DNA of 64,000 bases. It comes from Eurosta solidaginis (lineage: Eukaryota > Arthropoda > Insecta > Diptera > Tephritidae). Below, one piece after another: positions 9,096-21,943 of the stretch. Made by a program: the position numbers and the translations under genes. How positions within the stretch are numbered: position 1 is the stretch's first letter; every line of letters starts with the position of its first letter. The notes below the pieces were generated by a model. That model did not search any database, had not been told where the DNA came from, and saw only the letters and a list, made by a program, of their open reading frames with translations. Location: assembly GCF_040869045.1 (NCBI RefSeq), contig NC_090324.1:191578028-191642027 (forward strand), read 5' to 3'.

Positions 9096-10815
9096 CCAAT
9101 TTTTCAGAAAAAGAGGATTTTTGTCATATCTTCTTCAATTTATCAGATTGAAGCTTCACCATATACTTTCGTATATTGCACATATTGCTGTCTGAAAATA
9201 TATGTATATATGTATATATAGTATATATCCCCACAACTGATTGTTTAGATAAGAAACTTTTCGTAATTACTGCCCTATTTTAAGAGCTAGAGGCTTAAAA
9301 TTTCAGCGAATGCTTACGCATATAGCATATATTGTTGTCTGAAAAAATCGTAAAGATCGGTGGTACATATAGTATATATATGGTGGTATATATAGTATAT
9401 ATATATATTTTCGCAATTTCAGCCCCATTTTAACAGTTAGAAGCTTCAAATTTCACAAAATGCTTACGTATATAACATATATTGTTGTCTAAAAAAACCA
9501 TAAAGATCGGTGGTATATATAGTATATATCTCATACAACCGATTGTTCAGATAAGAAACTTTTCGCAATTTCTACCCCATTTTAACAGCTATAAGCTTCA
9601 AATTCCATCGATTGCTTACGTATATAATATATATTGTTGTGTGAAAAAATCATAGAGATCGGTGATATATATAATATGTATATGATGGTATATATAGTAT
9701 ATATATATATGGTATATATATATATTTTTTTCAATTTCAGCCCCATTTTTCAGCTAGAAGCTTCAAATTTCACCAAATGCTTACGTCTATAGCATATATT
9801 GTTGTCTGAAAAAATCATTGAGATCGGTGGTATACATAGTATATATCTCATACAACCGATTGTTCAGATAAGAAACTTTGCGCAATTTCTGCCCCATTTT
9901 AACAGCTAGAAGCTTCAAGTTTCACCAAATGCTTACGTATATAGCATATATTGTTGTCTGAAAAGTCATAGAGATCGGTGGTATATATATAATATACCCC
10001 ATATAAACTGTAATTTTTGCCCCTTTTTTACGGCTAGAAGCTTAAAAATTCATCAGTTACGTTTACGTCATATATTTTGAAATAGTTGAAATACGTGATT
10101 CGTAGTCATAGTTTTTACATGCAGACCACAAAAAACGTGAAGCTTTGCATCCTCACACAAAGTACCTACCAATTTTTTATTTTATCTTAAAAATCGTTTA
10201 GATATGTTCAAATTTCACCAAATGCTTACGTGTATATCATATATTGTTGTCTGAAAAAATCATAGAGACCGGTGGTATATATAGTATATAGTATATATAC
10301 TATATATATATTTCTTTTTGCAATTTCAGCACCATTTTAAAAGCTAGAGGCTTCAAATTTCACCAAATGCTTGCGTGTATAGCATATATTGTATCTGAAA
10401 AAATCATAGATATCGGTGATATATATAGTATATACCTCATACAACCGATTGTTCAGATAAGAAACTTTGCGCAATTTCTGCCCCATTTTAACAGCTAGAA
10501 GCTTAAAATTTCACCAATTTCTTACGTATATAGCGTATATTGTTGTCTGAAAAAATCATGGAGATCGGTGGTATATATATTATATACCTCATATAAACTG
10601 TAATTTTTGCCCCCTTTTTTACGGCTAGAAGCTTCAAATTTCAACAAATTTCTTTATTTTTTTTTTTTTTTTCATCAAATAGTTACGCTACTTCATATGT
10701 TGTTGAAATACGTGATTCGTAGTCACAGTTTTTACATGCAGACTACAAAATCCTGAAACTTTGCATCCTCACACAAAGTACCTACCTATTTTTATTTTAT
10801 ATTTATCTTAAAAAT
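9096..10815 (+). repeat. Family B, rest of head and ~152-bp monomer array
   Basis: Roughly ten monomers. Each contains 'agataagaaacttt.cgcaattt', 'ccccattttaacagctagaagcttcaaatttcacc' variants, 'gcttacgtatatagcatatattgttgtctga' variants, 'atagagatcggtggtata' and an AT dinucleotide stretch. Every few monomers a longer variant ends in 'catcctcacacaaagtacctacctatttttt' followed by 'attttatatttatctt'. A ~16-18-T run lies near 10,655. No genes are seen. Confidence 0.85.
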
Positions 10816-12048
10816 CGTTTAGGTATGTACATCTGTTCACTATATATTTCTTATCTTATATATCCGATTACTTGGAGATTACGAACGGGATAAGATTACA
10901 CTAGTCAACAAGAGAAATTACTTTGAAGTCTACCTATTTAATTTCGATGTATTATGGCCCCTAATTACAAAAACACCCAAAATTCAAAATTCTATGGATA
11001 CGATTTTTTTTTCTTTTTCTAAAATCACGAATTTTCACAGAGGTCTTTCCATTTATTTTATCATATCTTGGAAATTACTTATCTAAATTCGTTGAGAGAA
11101 ACACCAGTGGATTCAACTCAAAATTTTCTTCAAGTCTTGATAAGAAATTTTTTTTATATGATCGACGGTTGTAGAGTTATTCACATAAAAATTTATAAAA
11201 AATCGAAGGTTTTAAAAATTACCATTTTTACGGTCTTAAAACTGTCTTAAAACTGTAAACATTATAAATAATTGAAACCTTATTTCGTGAAAATACATGA
11301 ATAAATGTTGGTTTTATTGACAATAAAGTGAAAATACCCAATTTAGCGAAAATTTTGCATATCAAGCCTATAATTGTTTTGACAAACAAATTATTTAGGT
11401 ATGACATTTTGCGCAACTTTGTCTTTTTAAAGCTTACTACGGGCATCGCCAGAAATGAGAAAAATCCATAATGACACTCAAGAAATTTTTCCCCATCAAT
11501 TTTTCTTAAGGAAAAACGCAGATCATAAGAAAAAATGCCTCTTACTGTATGGAAAATTTAAGTTGCCAACGCGGGTTTTCGTAAGAAAGAAGTATGGTCA
11601 TATATATTTGTTATCAAATATATACAATTTTTTCCTTGAGGAATTTCTTGCGATGTTCTTAGAATGCTTAAATCATAAAAACAAAAAAATCAAATTATCA
11701 CTCCGTCATAGAAACTGTTATACCTACCTACTGAACATCCCAGCCTGCACAGGCCATTTCCCATAGCATATGAAGTTTTTTTGAAAGCTCATTTTTCAAA
11801 CCCTTTCGCAGGTAGTGGTTAACAAATTTACAGACTCATTAGATGCCTGCCCTGTATGGTATATTGTCGCCGATTGTGACAAACTTAACGAAAATAAGAT
11901 ACATTCTTTTGAAAATCGAAGTGGCCTGCTACTATTTAAAGTAATTCATTCAGTTCATTCAATGTTATTTAACTCGCATTCCTGATCGCGAAAAGTCAAG
12001 TTGTCGACAACGGCAAAAAACTATTAATTGGTTAGTGAATTAAAAAAA
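10816..12048 (+). repeat. Long 3' region of a family B copy (left part)
   Basis: Non-array sequence starting 'gtacatctgttcactatatatttctt'. To about 10,900 it matches the short B tails, then continues as ~1.1 kb of AT-rich DNA found again at 28,930-30,081 at very high similarity. The longest frame (11,455-11,766, 103 codons) is preserved in the other copy with a 26-codon in-frame duplication. I see no recognisable domain and do not call it a gene. The region is interrupted at 12,049 by element A1 and appears to resume at 15,181. Confidence 0.6.
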
Positions 12049-15000
12049 AAACAAGTAAGGAAGGCTAAGTTCGGGCGTAACCGAACATTACATACTCAGT
12101 TGAGAGCTATGGAGACAAAATAAGGAAAATCACCATGTAGGAAAATGAACCTAGGGTAACCCTGGAATGTGGTTGTATGACATGTGTATCAAATGGAAGG
12201 TATTAAAGAGTATTTTAAGAGAGAGTAGGCCATAGTTCTATGGATGGACGCCATTTAGGGATATCGCCATAAAGGTGGACCAGGGCTGACTCTAGAATTT
12301 GTTTGTACGATATGGGTATCAAACGAAAGGTGTTACTGAGCATTTCAAGAGGGAGTGGGCATGAGGTCTATAGGTGGACGCCTTTTCGAGATATCGTCAT
12401 TAGGGTGGGCCAGGGGTGACTCTAGAATGTGTTTGTACGATATGGGTATCAAACGAAAGGCGTTACTGAGCATTTTAAGAGGGAGTGGGCATTAGGTCTA
12501 TAGGTGGACGCCTTTTCGAGATATCGCCATTAGTGTGGGCCAGGGGTGACTCTAGAATGTTTGTACGATATGGGCATCAAACGAAAGGTGTTACTGAGCA
12601 TTTTAAGAGGGAGTGGGCATTAGGTCTATAGGTGGACGCCTTTTCGAGATATCGCCATTAGGGTGGGCCAGGGGTGACTCTAGAATGTGTTTGTACGATA
12701 TGGGTATCAAATGAAAGGTGGTAATGAGTATTTTAAAAGGAAGTAATCCTTAGTTCTATATGTGGACGCCTTTTCGAGATATCGCCATAAAAGTGGACCA
12801 AGGGTAACTCTAGAATGTTTGCACGATATGGGTATCAAACGAAAGGTGTTACTGAGCATTTTAAGAGGGAGTGGGCATTAGGTCTATAAGTGGACGCCTT
12901 TTCGAGATATCGCCATTAGTGTGGGCCAGGGATGACTCTAGGATGTTTGTACGATATGGGTATCAAACCAAAGGTGTTACTGAGCATTTTAAGAGGGAGT
13001 GGGCATTAGGTCTATAGGTGGACGCCTTTTCGAGATATCGCCATTAGGGTGGGCCAGGGTGACTCTAGAATGTGTTTGTACGATATGGGTATCAAATGAA
13101 AGGTGGTAATGAGTATTTTAAAAGGGAGTAATCCTTAGTTCTATAGGTGGACGCCTTTTCGGGATATCGCCATAAAGGTGGACCAAGGGTGACTCTAGAA
13201 TGTTTGTACGATATGGGTATCAAACGAAAGGTGTTACTGAGTATTTTAAGAGGGAGTGGGCATTAGGTCTATAGGTGGACGCCTTTTCGAGATATCGCCA
13301 TTAGGGTGGGCCAGGGGTGACTCTAGAATGTTTGTACGATATGGGTATCAAACGAAATGTGTTACTGAGCATTTTAAGAGGGAGTGGGCATTAGGTCTAT
13401 AGGTGGACGCCTTTTCGAGATATTGCCAATAGGGTGGGCCAGGGGTGACTCTAGAATGTTTTTACGATATGGGTATTAAACGAAAGGTGTTACTGAGCAT
13501 TTTGAGAGGGAGTGGACATTAGTTCTATAGGTGGACGCCTTTTCGAGATATCGCCATTAGGGTGGGACAGAGGTGACTCTAGAATGTTTGTACGATATGG
13601 GTATCAAACGAAAGGTGTTACTGAGCATTTTAAGAGGGAGTGGGCATTAGGTCTATAGGTGGCCGCCTTTTCGAGATATCGCCATTAGGGTGGGCCAGGG
13701 GTGACTCTAGAATGTGTTTGTATGATATGGATATCAAATTAAAGGTATTAATGAGGGTTTTAAAAGCGAGTGGCCCTTAGATGTATATGTGAAGGCGTTC
13801 TCGCGATATCGACCAAAATGTGGACAAGGTGATCCAGAAAATCATCTGTCGGGTACTGCTAATTTATTTATATATGCAATACCACTAACAGTATTCCTGC
13901 CAAGATTACAAGGGCTGTTGATTTCGCCTTGTAGAACTTTTTCATTTTCTTCTACTTAATATGGTAGGTGTCACACCCATTTTACAAAGTTTTTTCCAAA
14001 GTTATATTTGGCGTCAATAAACCAATCCAGTTACCATGTTTCATCCCTTTTTTCGTATTTGGTATAGAATTATGGCATTTTTTTCATTTTTCGTAATTTT
14101 CGATATCGATAAAGTGGGCGTGGTTATGGTCGCATTTCGGCCATTTTTTATACAAAGATAAAGTGAGTTCAGATAAGTAGGTGGGCTAAGTTTAGTAAAG
14201 ATATATCGGTTTTTGCTCAAGTTATTGTGTTAACGGCCGAGCGGAAGGACAGACGGTGGACTGTGTATAAAAACTGGGCGTGGCTTCCACCGATTCCGCC
14301 CATTTTCACAGAGAACAGTTACCGTCATAGAATATATGCCCCTACCAAATTTGAGAAGGATTGGTAAATTTTTGTTCGACTTATGGCATTAAAAGTATTC
14401 TAGACAAACTAAATGAAAATGGGCGGAGCCACTTCCATTTTGAAATTTTCTTTTATTTTTGTATTTTGTTGCATCATATCATTACAGAAGTTGAATTTTG
14501 ACTTAATTTACTTATATACAGTAAAGATATTAAATTTTTTGTTAAAATTTGAATTAAAAAAAAAATTTTTTTAAAAAGTGGGCGTGTTCTTCATCCAATT
14601 TTGCTAATTTTTATTTAGCACATATATAGTAATAGTAGTAGCGGTTCTGCAAAATTTCATCATGATATCTTCAACGACTGCCAAATTACAGCTTGCAAAA
14701 CTTATAATTTACCTTCTTGTTAAAGTGGGCGGTGCCACGCCCATTGTCCAAAATCTTACTAATTTTCTATTCTGCGTCATAGCGTCAACCCATCTACCAA
14801 GTTTCATCGCTTTAACCGCCTTTGGCAATGAATTATCGCATTTTTTCGGTTTTTCGAAGTTTTCGATATCGAAAAAGTGGGCGTGGTTATAGTCCGATAT
14901 CGTTCATTTTAAATAGCGATCTGAGATGAGTGCCCAGGAATCTACATACCAAATTTCATCAAGATACCTCAAAATTTACTCGAGTTATCGTGTTAACGGA

Positions 15001-15180
15001 CGGACGGACGGACGGACGGACGGACGGACGGACGGACATGGCTCAATCAAATTTTTTTTCGATCCTGATTATTTTGATATATGGAAGTCTATATCTATCT
15101 CGATTCCTTTATATATGTACAACCAACCGTTATCCAATCAAACTTAATATACTCTGTGAGCTCTGCTCAACTGAGTATAA
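12049..15180 (-). mobile_element. Element A1: DINE-1/Helentron-like non-autonomous element with internal satellite
   Basis: The 5' end is at 15,180 (reads TATACTCAGTTGAGCAGAGC on the minus strand) and the 3' end is at about 12,049 (reads CTTCCTTACTTGTTT). The motif CTCAACTGAGTAT at 15,166-15,178 recurs inverted as ATACTCAGTTGAG at 12,092-12,104, making subterminal inverted repeats. A 6-bp 3' hairpin (GTTCGG/CCGAAC, 12,069-12,086) lies near the 3' end. The head (about 13,930-15,180) holds a long GGAC microsatellite at about 14,997-15,037 and several GTGGGCGTGG blocks. The middle is a satellite array. It encodes no protein. This layout matches the Helentron-derived DINE-1 group; classification is by architecture, not a database search. 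Confidence 0.82.
12240..13745 (-). repeat. A1 internal satellite array, ~126-130-bp monomer
   Basis: About twelve copies of a monomer with 'ggtggacgccttttcgagatatcgcc', 'gggtgggccaggggtgactctagaatg' variants, 'tttgtacgatatgggtatcaaa' and 'gaaaggtgttactgagcattttaagagggagtgggc' variants. The spacing of 'caggggtgac' at 12,411, 12,541 and 12,669 gives the period. Two monomer classes alternate: one with 'gggcattaggtctat', one with 'taatccttagttctat'. Confidence 0.9.
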
Positions 15181-15872
15181 TGAATAACAACAGTAGAAAA
15201 TTCGTCTGCAAAAATGACCCGAACATATTTGGTTATGTATGTATGTGGATTTCACCAACAACTTAAGTTAATGGAGGAGCGTTATCAAGAATTCTGGAAC
15301 GAAAATATGATGGGGGATTATAATTAGTTTCTTATACGAGAATCAAAAAATTCAGAAAATTACAGTAGACAAGCAAAAAGTAGAAACTCTTTTTAAATAT
15401 TTTGTAGAATTTCTTTAATAAAGGTATCTCAAATAGCTAAATAAACAAAAATATTAAAAATGCGTATTTTCCCTTCATTCACTTAATTGTTAATAATATT
15501 ACCGTTTATCCATGGATTTTCATGAAATAAATCTTGCCTTATTTGGAATGTTCACAGTTTTACGATCATCTAATAAAAGTTGTAAGTTTTTGTCTCTTTC
15601 GATTTTTTACGAATTAAAGAAAAATGGGTATTTTTAATACAAAAAATCGATTTTTTTTTATAATGCGATGCAAATAACTCTGAAACCAATAAGTAGTTAA
15701 AAAAGGGTATTTAAAAAATTTTAAGGTAAGTTCATTTGCTGTTATATGCTGTTTTCTACAACAAAATCGGACAACCCGTTCCAGAGATATGATAAAATCA
15801 ATGGATCTCCCTTTTCAAAAAAGGCAAATTTTAGAAAACAAAAAAAACAAGACAGTCCCGTCCTTACTTGTT
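15181..15872 (+). repeat. Long 3' region of family B, right part, with 3' end
   Basis: AT-rich non-coding sequence after A1. It ends at about 15,872 in 'cagtcccgtccttacttgttt', the terminal text of family B tails. The usual CTTCGGC/GCCGAAG hairpin and the subterminal repeat are absent here. No reading frame of interest. Confidence 0.55.
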
Positions 15873-16177
15873 TACTTTATACTTATCTTAAAAATCGTTT
15901 AGATATGTTGAAATTTCACCAAATGTATACGTGTATAGCGTATATTGTTGTCTGAAAAAATCATAGAGATCGGTGGTACATATATTATATACCCCATATA
16001 AACTGTATTTTTTTGCCCCTTTTTTACGGCTAAAAGCTTCAAAATTCATAAAATTTCATCAAATAGTTACGTTTACGTTATATATTGTTGAAACACGTGA
16101 TTCGTAGTCATAGTTTTTACGCGCAGACCACAAAAAACCTTAAACTTTGCATCCTCACACAAAGTACCTACCTATTT
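15873..16177 (+). repeat. Family B array segment up to an occupied T-tract site
   Basis: Resumes at 'cttatcttaaaaatcgtttagatatg', the right flank of the recurrent insertion site, and runs through B monomers to 'gtacctacctatttta', where a new B head starts. Confidence 0.8.
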
Positions 16178-17584
16178 TATACCTTTTATGAAAATGAAAT
16201 GGTATATTAATTTCGTCACGAAACCCATAATTGGAAGTCCTTAAAGGAAAATAGATAGACCCACCATTAAGTATACCGAAATAATCAGGTTGAAGAGCTG
16301 AGTTGATTTAGCCATGTCCGTCTGTCCGTCTGTCTGTTTGTATGCAAACTAGTCCCTCAATTTTTGAGATATCTTGATAAAATTTGGTGAGCGGGTGTAT
16401 TTGGGTGACCGATTAGACATTTGTTGGAACCGGCCGGATCGGAAAACTATAGCATATATCCTCCATACAACCGATTTTTCAGAAAAAGAGGATTTTTGTA
16501 ATATCTTACTCAATTTTACAGATTGAAGCTTCAAACTTCACCATATACCTTCGTATATTACACATATTGTTACCTGCAAAAATTGATGAGATCGGTCGTA
16601 TATATCGTATATATCCCCCACAACCGATTGTTCAGATAAGAAACTTTTCGTAATTACTGCCCCATTTTAAGAGCTAGAGGCTACAAATTTCAACAAATGC
16701 TTACGTATATAGCGTATATTGTTGTTTGAAAAAATCATACAGATCGGTGGTATATATAGTATATATATGGTGGTATATATAGTATATATATTTAGTATAT
16801 ATATATATATTTTCGCAATTTTAGCCCCATTTTAACAGCTAGAAGCTTCAAATTTCACCGAATGCTTACGTATATGGCATATATTGTTGTCTGAAAAAAT
16901 CATAGAGATTGGTTGTATATATAGTATATATCTCATAGAACCGATTGTTCAGATAAGAAACTTTTCGTAATTTCTACCCCATTTTAACAGCTATAAGCTT
17001 CAAATTTTACCGATTGCTTACGTATATAGTGTATTTTGTTGTGTCAAAAAATCATAGAGATCGGTGATATATATAATATATATATGATGGTATATATAGT
17101 ATATATATTTAGTATATATATATTTTTTTTGCGATTTCGGCCCCATTTTAACAGCTAGAAGCTTCAAATTTCACCAAATGCTTACGTGTATAGCATATAT
17201 TGATGTCTGAAAAAATCATTGAGATCGGTGGTATACATGGTATATATCTCGTACAACCGATTGTACAGATAAGAAACTTTGCGCAATTTCTGCTCCGTTT
17301 TAACAGCTAGAAGCTTCAAATTTCATAAAATGCTTACGTATATAGCATATATTGTTGTCTGAAAAAATTATAGAGATCGGTGGTACATATATTATATATC
17401 CCATATAAACTCTATTTTTTTGCCCCTTTTTACGGCTAGAAGCTTCAAAATTCATAAAATTTCATCAAATAGTTACGTTTACGTCATATATTGTTGAAAT
17501 ACGTGATTCGTAGTCATAGTTTTTACACGCAGACCACAAAAAACCTGAAACTTTGCATCCTCACACAAAGTACCTACCTATTTT
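16178..17584 (+). mobile_element. Family B head plus ~152-bp monomers
   Basis: Head hairpin TATACC...GGTATA at 16,178, GTCY box near 16,315-16,335, the 'gcaaactagtccctcaattttt' block, then about eight monomers. The LOA target site is present once and uninterrupted (around 16,458). It ends at 'gtacctacctattttt', where element A2 begins; no B tail is seen here. Confidence 0.82.
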
Positions 17585-20500
17585 TATACTCAGTTGAGCA
17601 GAGCTCACAGAGTATATTAAGTTTGATTGGATAACGGTTGGTTGTACATATATAAAGGAATCGAGATAGATATAGACTTCCATATATCAAAATAATCAGG
17701 ATCGAAAAAAAATTTGATTGAGCCATGTCCGTCCGTCCGTCCGTCCGTTAACACGATAACTTGAGTAAATTTTGAGGTATCTTGATGAAATTTGGTATGT
17801 AGGTTCCTGAGCACTCATCTCAGATCGCTATTTAAAATGAACGATATCGGACTATAACCACGCCCACTTTTTCGATATCGAAAATTTCGAAAAACCGAAA
17901 AAATGCGATAATTCATTGCCAAAGGCGGTTAAAGCGATGAAACTTGGTAGATGGGTTGAAGTTATGACGCAGAATAGAAAACTAGTAAGATTTTGGACAA
18001 TGGGCGTGGCACCGCCCACTTTTACAAGAAGGTAATTTAAAAGTTTTGCAAGCTGTAATTTGGCAGTCGTTGAAGATATCATGATGAAATTTGGCAGGAA
18101 CGTTACTACTATTACTATATATGTGCTAAATAAAAATTAGCAAAATTGGATGAAGAACACGCCCACTTTTTAAAAAAAAATTTTTTTAAATTCAAATTTT
18201 AACAAAAAAGTTAATATCTTTACTGTATATAAGTAAATTAAGTCAAAATTCAACTCCAGTAATGATATGATGCAACAAAATCCAAAAATAAAAGAAAATT
18301 TCAAAATGGGCGTGGATCCGCCCATTTTCATTTAGTTTGTCTAGAATACTTTTAATGCCATAAGTCGAACAAAAATTTACCAATCCTTCTCAAATTTGGT
18401 AGGAGCATAGATTCTGTGACGATAACTGTTCTCTGTGAAAATGGGCGAAATCGGTGGAAGCCACGCCCAGTTTTTATACACAGTCCACCGTCTGTCCTTC
18501 CGCTCGGCCCTTAACACAATAACTTGAGCAAAATCCGATATATCTTTACTAAACTTAGCCCACGTACTTATCTGAACTCACTTTATCTTGGTATAAAAAA
18601 TGGCCGAAATCCGACCATAACCACGCCCACTTTATCGATATCGAAAATTACGAAAAATGAAAAAAATGCCATAATTCTATACCAACTACGAAAAAAGGGA
18701 TGAAACATGGTAACTGGATTGGTTTATTGACGCAAAATATAACTTTGGAAAAAACTTTGTAAAATGGGTGTGACAGCTACCATATTAAGTAGAAGAAAAT
18801 GAAAAAGTTCTACAAGGCGAAATCAACAGCCCTTGGAATCTTGGCAGGAATACTGTTAGTGGTATTGCATATATAAATAAATTAGCAGTACCCGACAGAT
18901 GATTTTCTGGATCACCTGGTCCACATTTTGGTCGATATCGCGAGAACGCCTTCACATATACATCTAAGGACCACTCGCTTTTAAAACCCTCATTAATACT
19001 TTTAATTTGATATCCATATCGTACAAACACATTCTAGAATCACCCTGGCCCACCCTAATGGCGATATCTCGAAAAGGCGTCCACCTATAGACCTAATGCC
19101 CACTCCCTCTTAAAATGCTCAGTAACACCTTTCGTTTGATACCCATATCGTACAAACATTCTAGAGTCACCCCTGGCCCACCCTAATTGCGATATCTCGA
19201 AAAGGCGACCTAATGTCCACTCCCTCTTAAAATGCTCAGTAACACCTTTCGTTTGATACCCATATCGTACAAACATTCTAGAGTCACCCCTGGCCCACCC
19301 TAATGGCGATATCTCGAAAAGGCGTCCACCTATAGACCTAATGCCCACTCCCTCTTAAAATGCTCAGTAACACCTTTCGTTTGATACCCATATCGTACAA
19401 ACATTCTAAAGTCACCCCTGGCCCACCCTAATGGCGATATCTCGAAAAGGCGTCCACATATAGACCTAATGCCCACTCCCTCTTAAAATGCTCAGTAACA
19501 CCTTTCGTTTGATACCCATATCGTACAAACATTGTAGAGTCACCCTTGGTCCACCTTTATGGCGATATCTCGAAAAGGCGTCCACCTATAGAACTAAGGA
19601 TTACTCCCTTTTAAAATACTCATTACCACCTTTCATTTGATACCCATATCGTACAAACACATTCTAGAGTCACCCTGGCCCACCTTAATGGCGATATCTC
19701 GAAAAGGCGTCCACCTATAGACCTAATGCCCACTCCCTCTTAAAATGCTCAGTAACACCTTTCGTTTGATACCCATATCGTACAAACATTCTAGAGTCAC
19801 CCCTGGCCCACCCTAATGGCGATATCTCGAAAAGGCGTCCACCTATAGACCTAATGCCCACTCCCTCTTAAAATGCTCAGTAACACCTTTCGTTTGATAT
19901 CCATATCGTACAAACATTCTAGAGTCACCCTTGGTCCACGTTTATGGCGATATCTCGAAAAGGCGTCCACCTATAGAACTAAGGATTACTCCCTTTTAAA
20001 ATACTCATTACCACCTTTCGTTTGATACCCATATCGTACAAAAACATTCTGGAGTCACCCCTTTCCCACCCTAATGGCGATATCTCGAAAAGGCGTCCAC
20101 CTATAGACCTAATGCCCACTCCCTCTTAAAATGCTCAGTAACACCTTTCGTTTGATACCCATATCGTACAAACATTCTAGAGTCACCCCTGGCTCACCCT
20201 AATGGCGATATCTCGAAAAGGCGTCCACCTATAGACCTAATGCCCACTCCATCTTAAAATGATCAGTAACACCTTTCGTTTGATACCCATATCGTACAAA
20301 CACAATCTAGAGTCACCCCTGGCCCACCCTAATGACGATACCTCGAAAAGGCGTCCACCTATAGACCTCATGCCCACTTCCTCTTAAAATGCTCAGTAGC
20401 ACCTTTCGTTTGATACCCATATCGTACAAACATTCTAGAGTCACCATTGGTCCACCTTTATGGCGATATCTCGAAAAGGCGTCCACCTATAGAACTAAGG

Positions 20501-21194
20501 ATTACTCCCTTTTAAAATACTCATTACCATCTTTCATTTGATACCCATATCATACAAACACATTCTGGAGTCACCCCTGGCCCACCCTAATGGCGACATT
20601 TCGAAAAGGCGTGCACCTATAGACCTAATGCCCACTCCCTCTTAAAATGCTCAGTAACACCTTTCATTTGATTCCCATATCGTACAACTAGAGACACCCC
20701 TGGTCCACCTTTATGGCGATATCTCGAAACGGCGTCCACCTATGGAACTAAGGATCACTGCTTTTCAAAATATTCATTAACAGCTTTCATTTGATACCCA
20801 TATCGTACAAACATATTCTAGAGTCACCCCTGGTCCACCTTTATGGCGATTTCTCGAAAAGGCGTTCACCTATAGAACTAAAGCCCATTCCCTTTTAAAG
20901 TACTCATTATCACCTTTCATTTGATACCCATATCGTACAAACACATTCTAGAGTCAGCCCTGGTCCACCTTTATGGCGATATCCCTAAATGGCGTCCATC
21001 CATAGAACTATGGCCTACTCTCTCTTAAAATACTCTTTAATACCTCCCATTTGATACACATGTCATACAACCACATTCCAGGGTTACCCTAGGTTCATTT
21101 TCCTACATGGTGATTTTCCTTATCTTGTCTCCATAGCTCTCAACTGAGTATGTAATGTTCGGTTACACCCGAACTTAGCCTTCCTTACTTGTTT
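17585..21194 (+). mobile_element. Element A2: DINE-1/Helentron-like with internal satellite
   Basis: 5' motif ATACTCAGTTGAG at 17,586-17,598 and its inverted copy at 21,139-21,151. 3' hairpin GTTCGG/CCGAAC at 21,157-21,174, then CTTACTTGTTT. The head (17,585-18,960) has four GTCC units near 17,730-17,750, TCGATATCGAAA motifs and CCACGCCCAC blocks. It lies within 'cctacctatttttt/attttatatttatctt' of a B array: the left flank ends at 17,584 and the right flank resumes at 21,195. No protein-coding potential. Confidence 0.85.
18960..21030 (+). repeat. A2 internal satellite array
   Basis: About sixteen monomers of ~126-130 bp in the opposite orientation to those of A1, as expected from the element's orientation. 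Outer monomers towards the tail are the most diverged; the central ones are nearly identical, the usual pattern of homogenisation by unequal exchange. One monomer near 19,200 has lost about 15 bases. Confidence 0.88.
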
Positions 21195-21943
21195 ATTTTA
21201 TATTTATCTTAAAAATCATTTAGATATGTTCAAATTTCACCAAATGTTTACGTGTATAGCATATATTGTTGTCTGAAAAATCATAGAGATCGGTGGTACA
21301 TACATTACATAACCCATATAAACTGTATTTTTTGCCCCTTTTTTACGGCTAGAAGCTTCAAAATTCATACAATTTCATCAAATAGTTGCGTTTACGTCAT
21401 ATATTGTTGAAATACGTGATTCGTAGTCATAGTTTTTACACGCAGACCACAAAAAACCTGAAACTTTGCATCCTCACCCAAAGTACCTACCTATTTTTTA
21501 TTTTATATTTATCTTAAAAATCGTTTAGATATGTTCAAATTTCACCAAATGTTTACGTGTATAGCATATATGGTTGTCTGAAAAAATCATTGAGATCGGT
21601 GGTATATATAGTATATATCTCATACAACCGATTGTTCAGATAAGAAACTTTGCGCAATTTCTGCCCCATTTTAACAGCTGGAAGCTTCAAATTTCACCAA
21701 ATGCTTACGTATATAGCATATATTGTTGTCTGAAAAAATCATAGAGATCGGTGGTACATATATTACTGTATCTTTTGCCCCCTTTTTACGGCTAGAAGCT
21801 TCAAAATTCATAAAAGTTCATCAAATAGCTACGTTTACGTCATATATTGTTGAAATACGTGATTCGTAGTCATAGTTTTTACACGCAGACCAAAAAAAAC
21901 CTGAAACTTTGCATCCTCACACAAAGTACCTACCTATTTTATA
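21195..21943 (+). repeat. Family B array segment
   Basis: B monomers including two long variants ending in 'catcctcac.caaagtacctacctatttt'. Very similar to 43,240-44,015, which allows the insertion that follows to be delimited. Confidence 0.8.

Noticed and set aside
9096..10815. CRISPR-like regularly spaced repeats
   Set aside because: Units are contiguous diverged ~152-bp monomers without unique spacers, in a eukaryotic transposon context.
12240..13745. Centromeric satellite interpretation for the A arrays
   Set aside because: Every A array is bounded by the same element head and tail and flips with the element's orientation, so it is an internal part of a transposon; a centromeric location cannot be judged from sequence.
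14926..15187. Frames containing (Thr-Asp-Gly-Arg)n repeats
   Set aside because: These are translations of the GGAC microsatellite in A heads in different frames and orientations.
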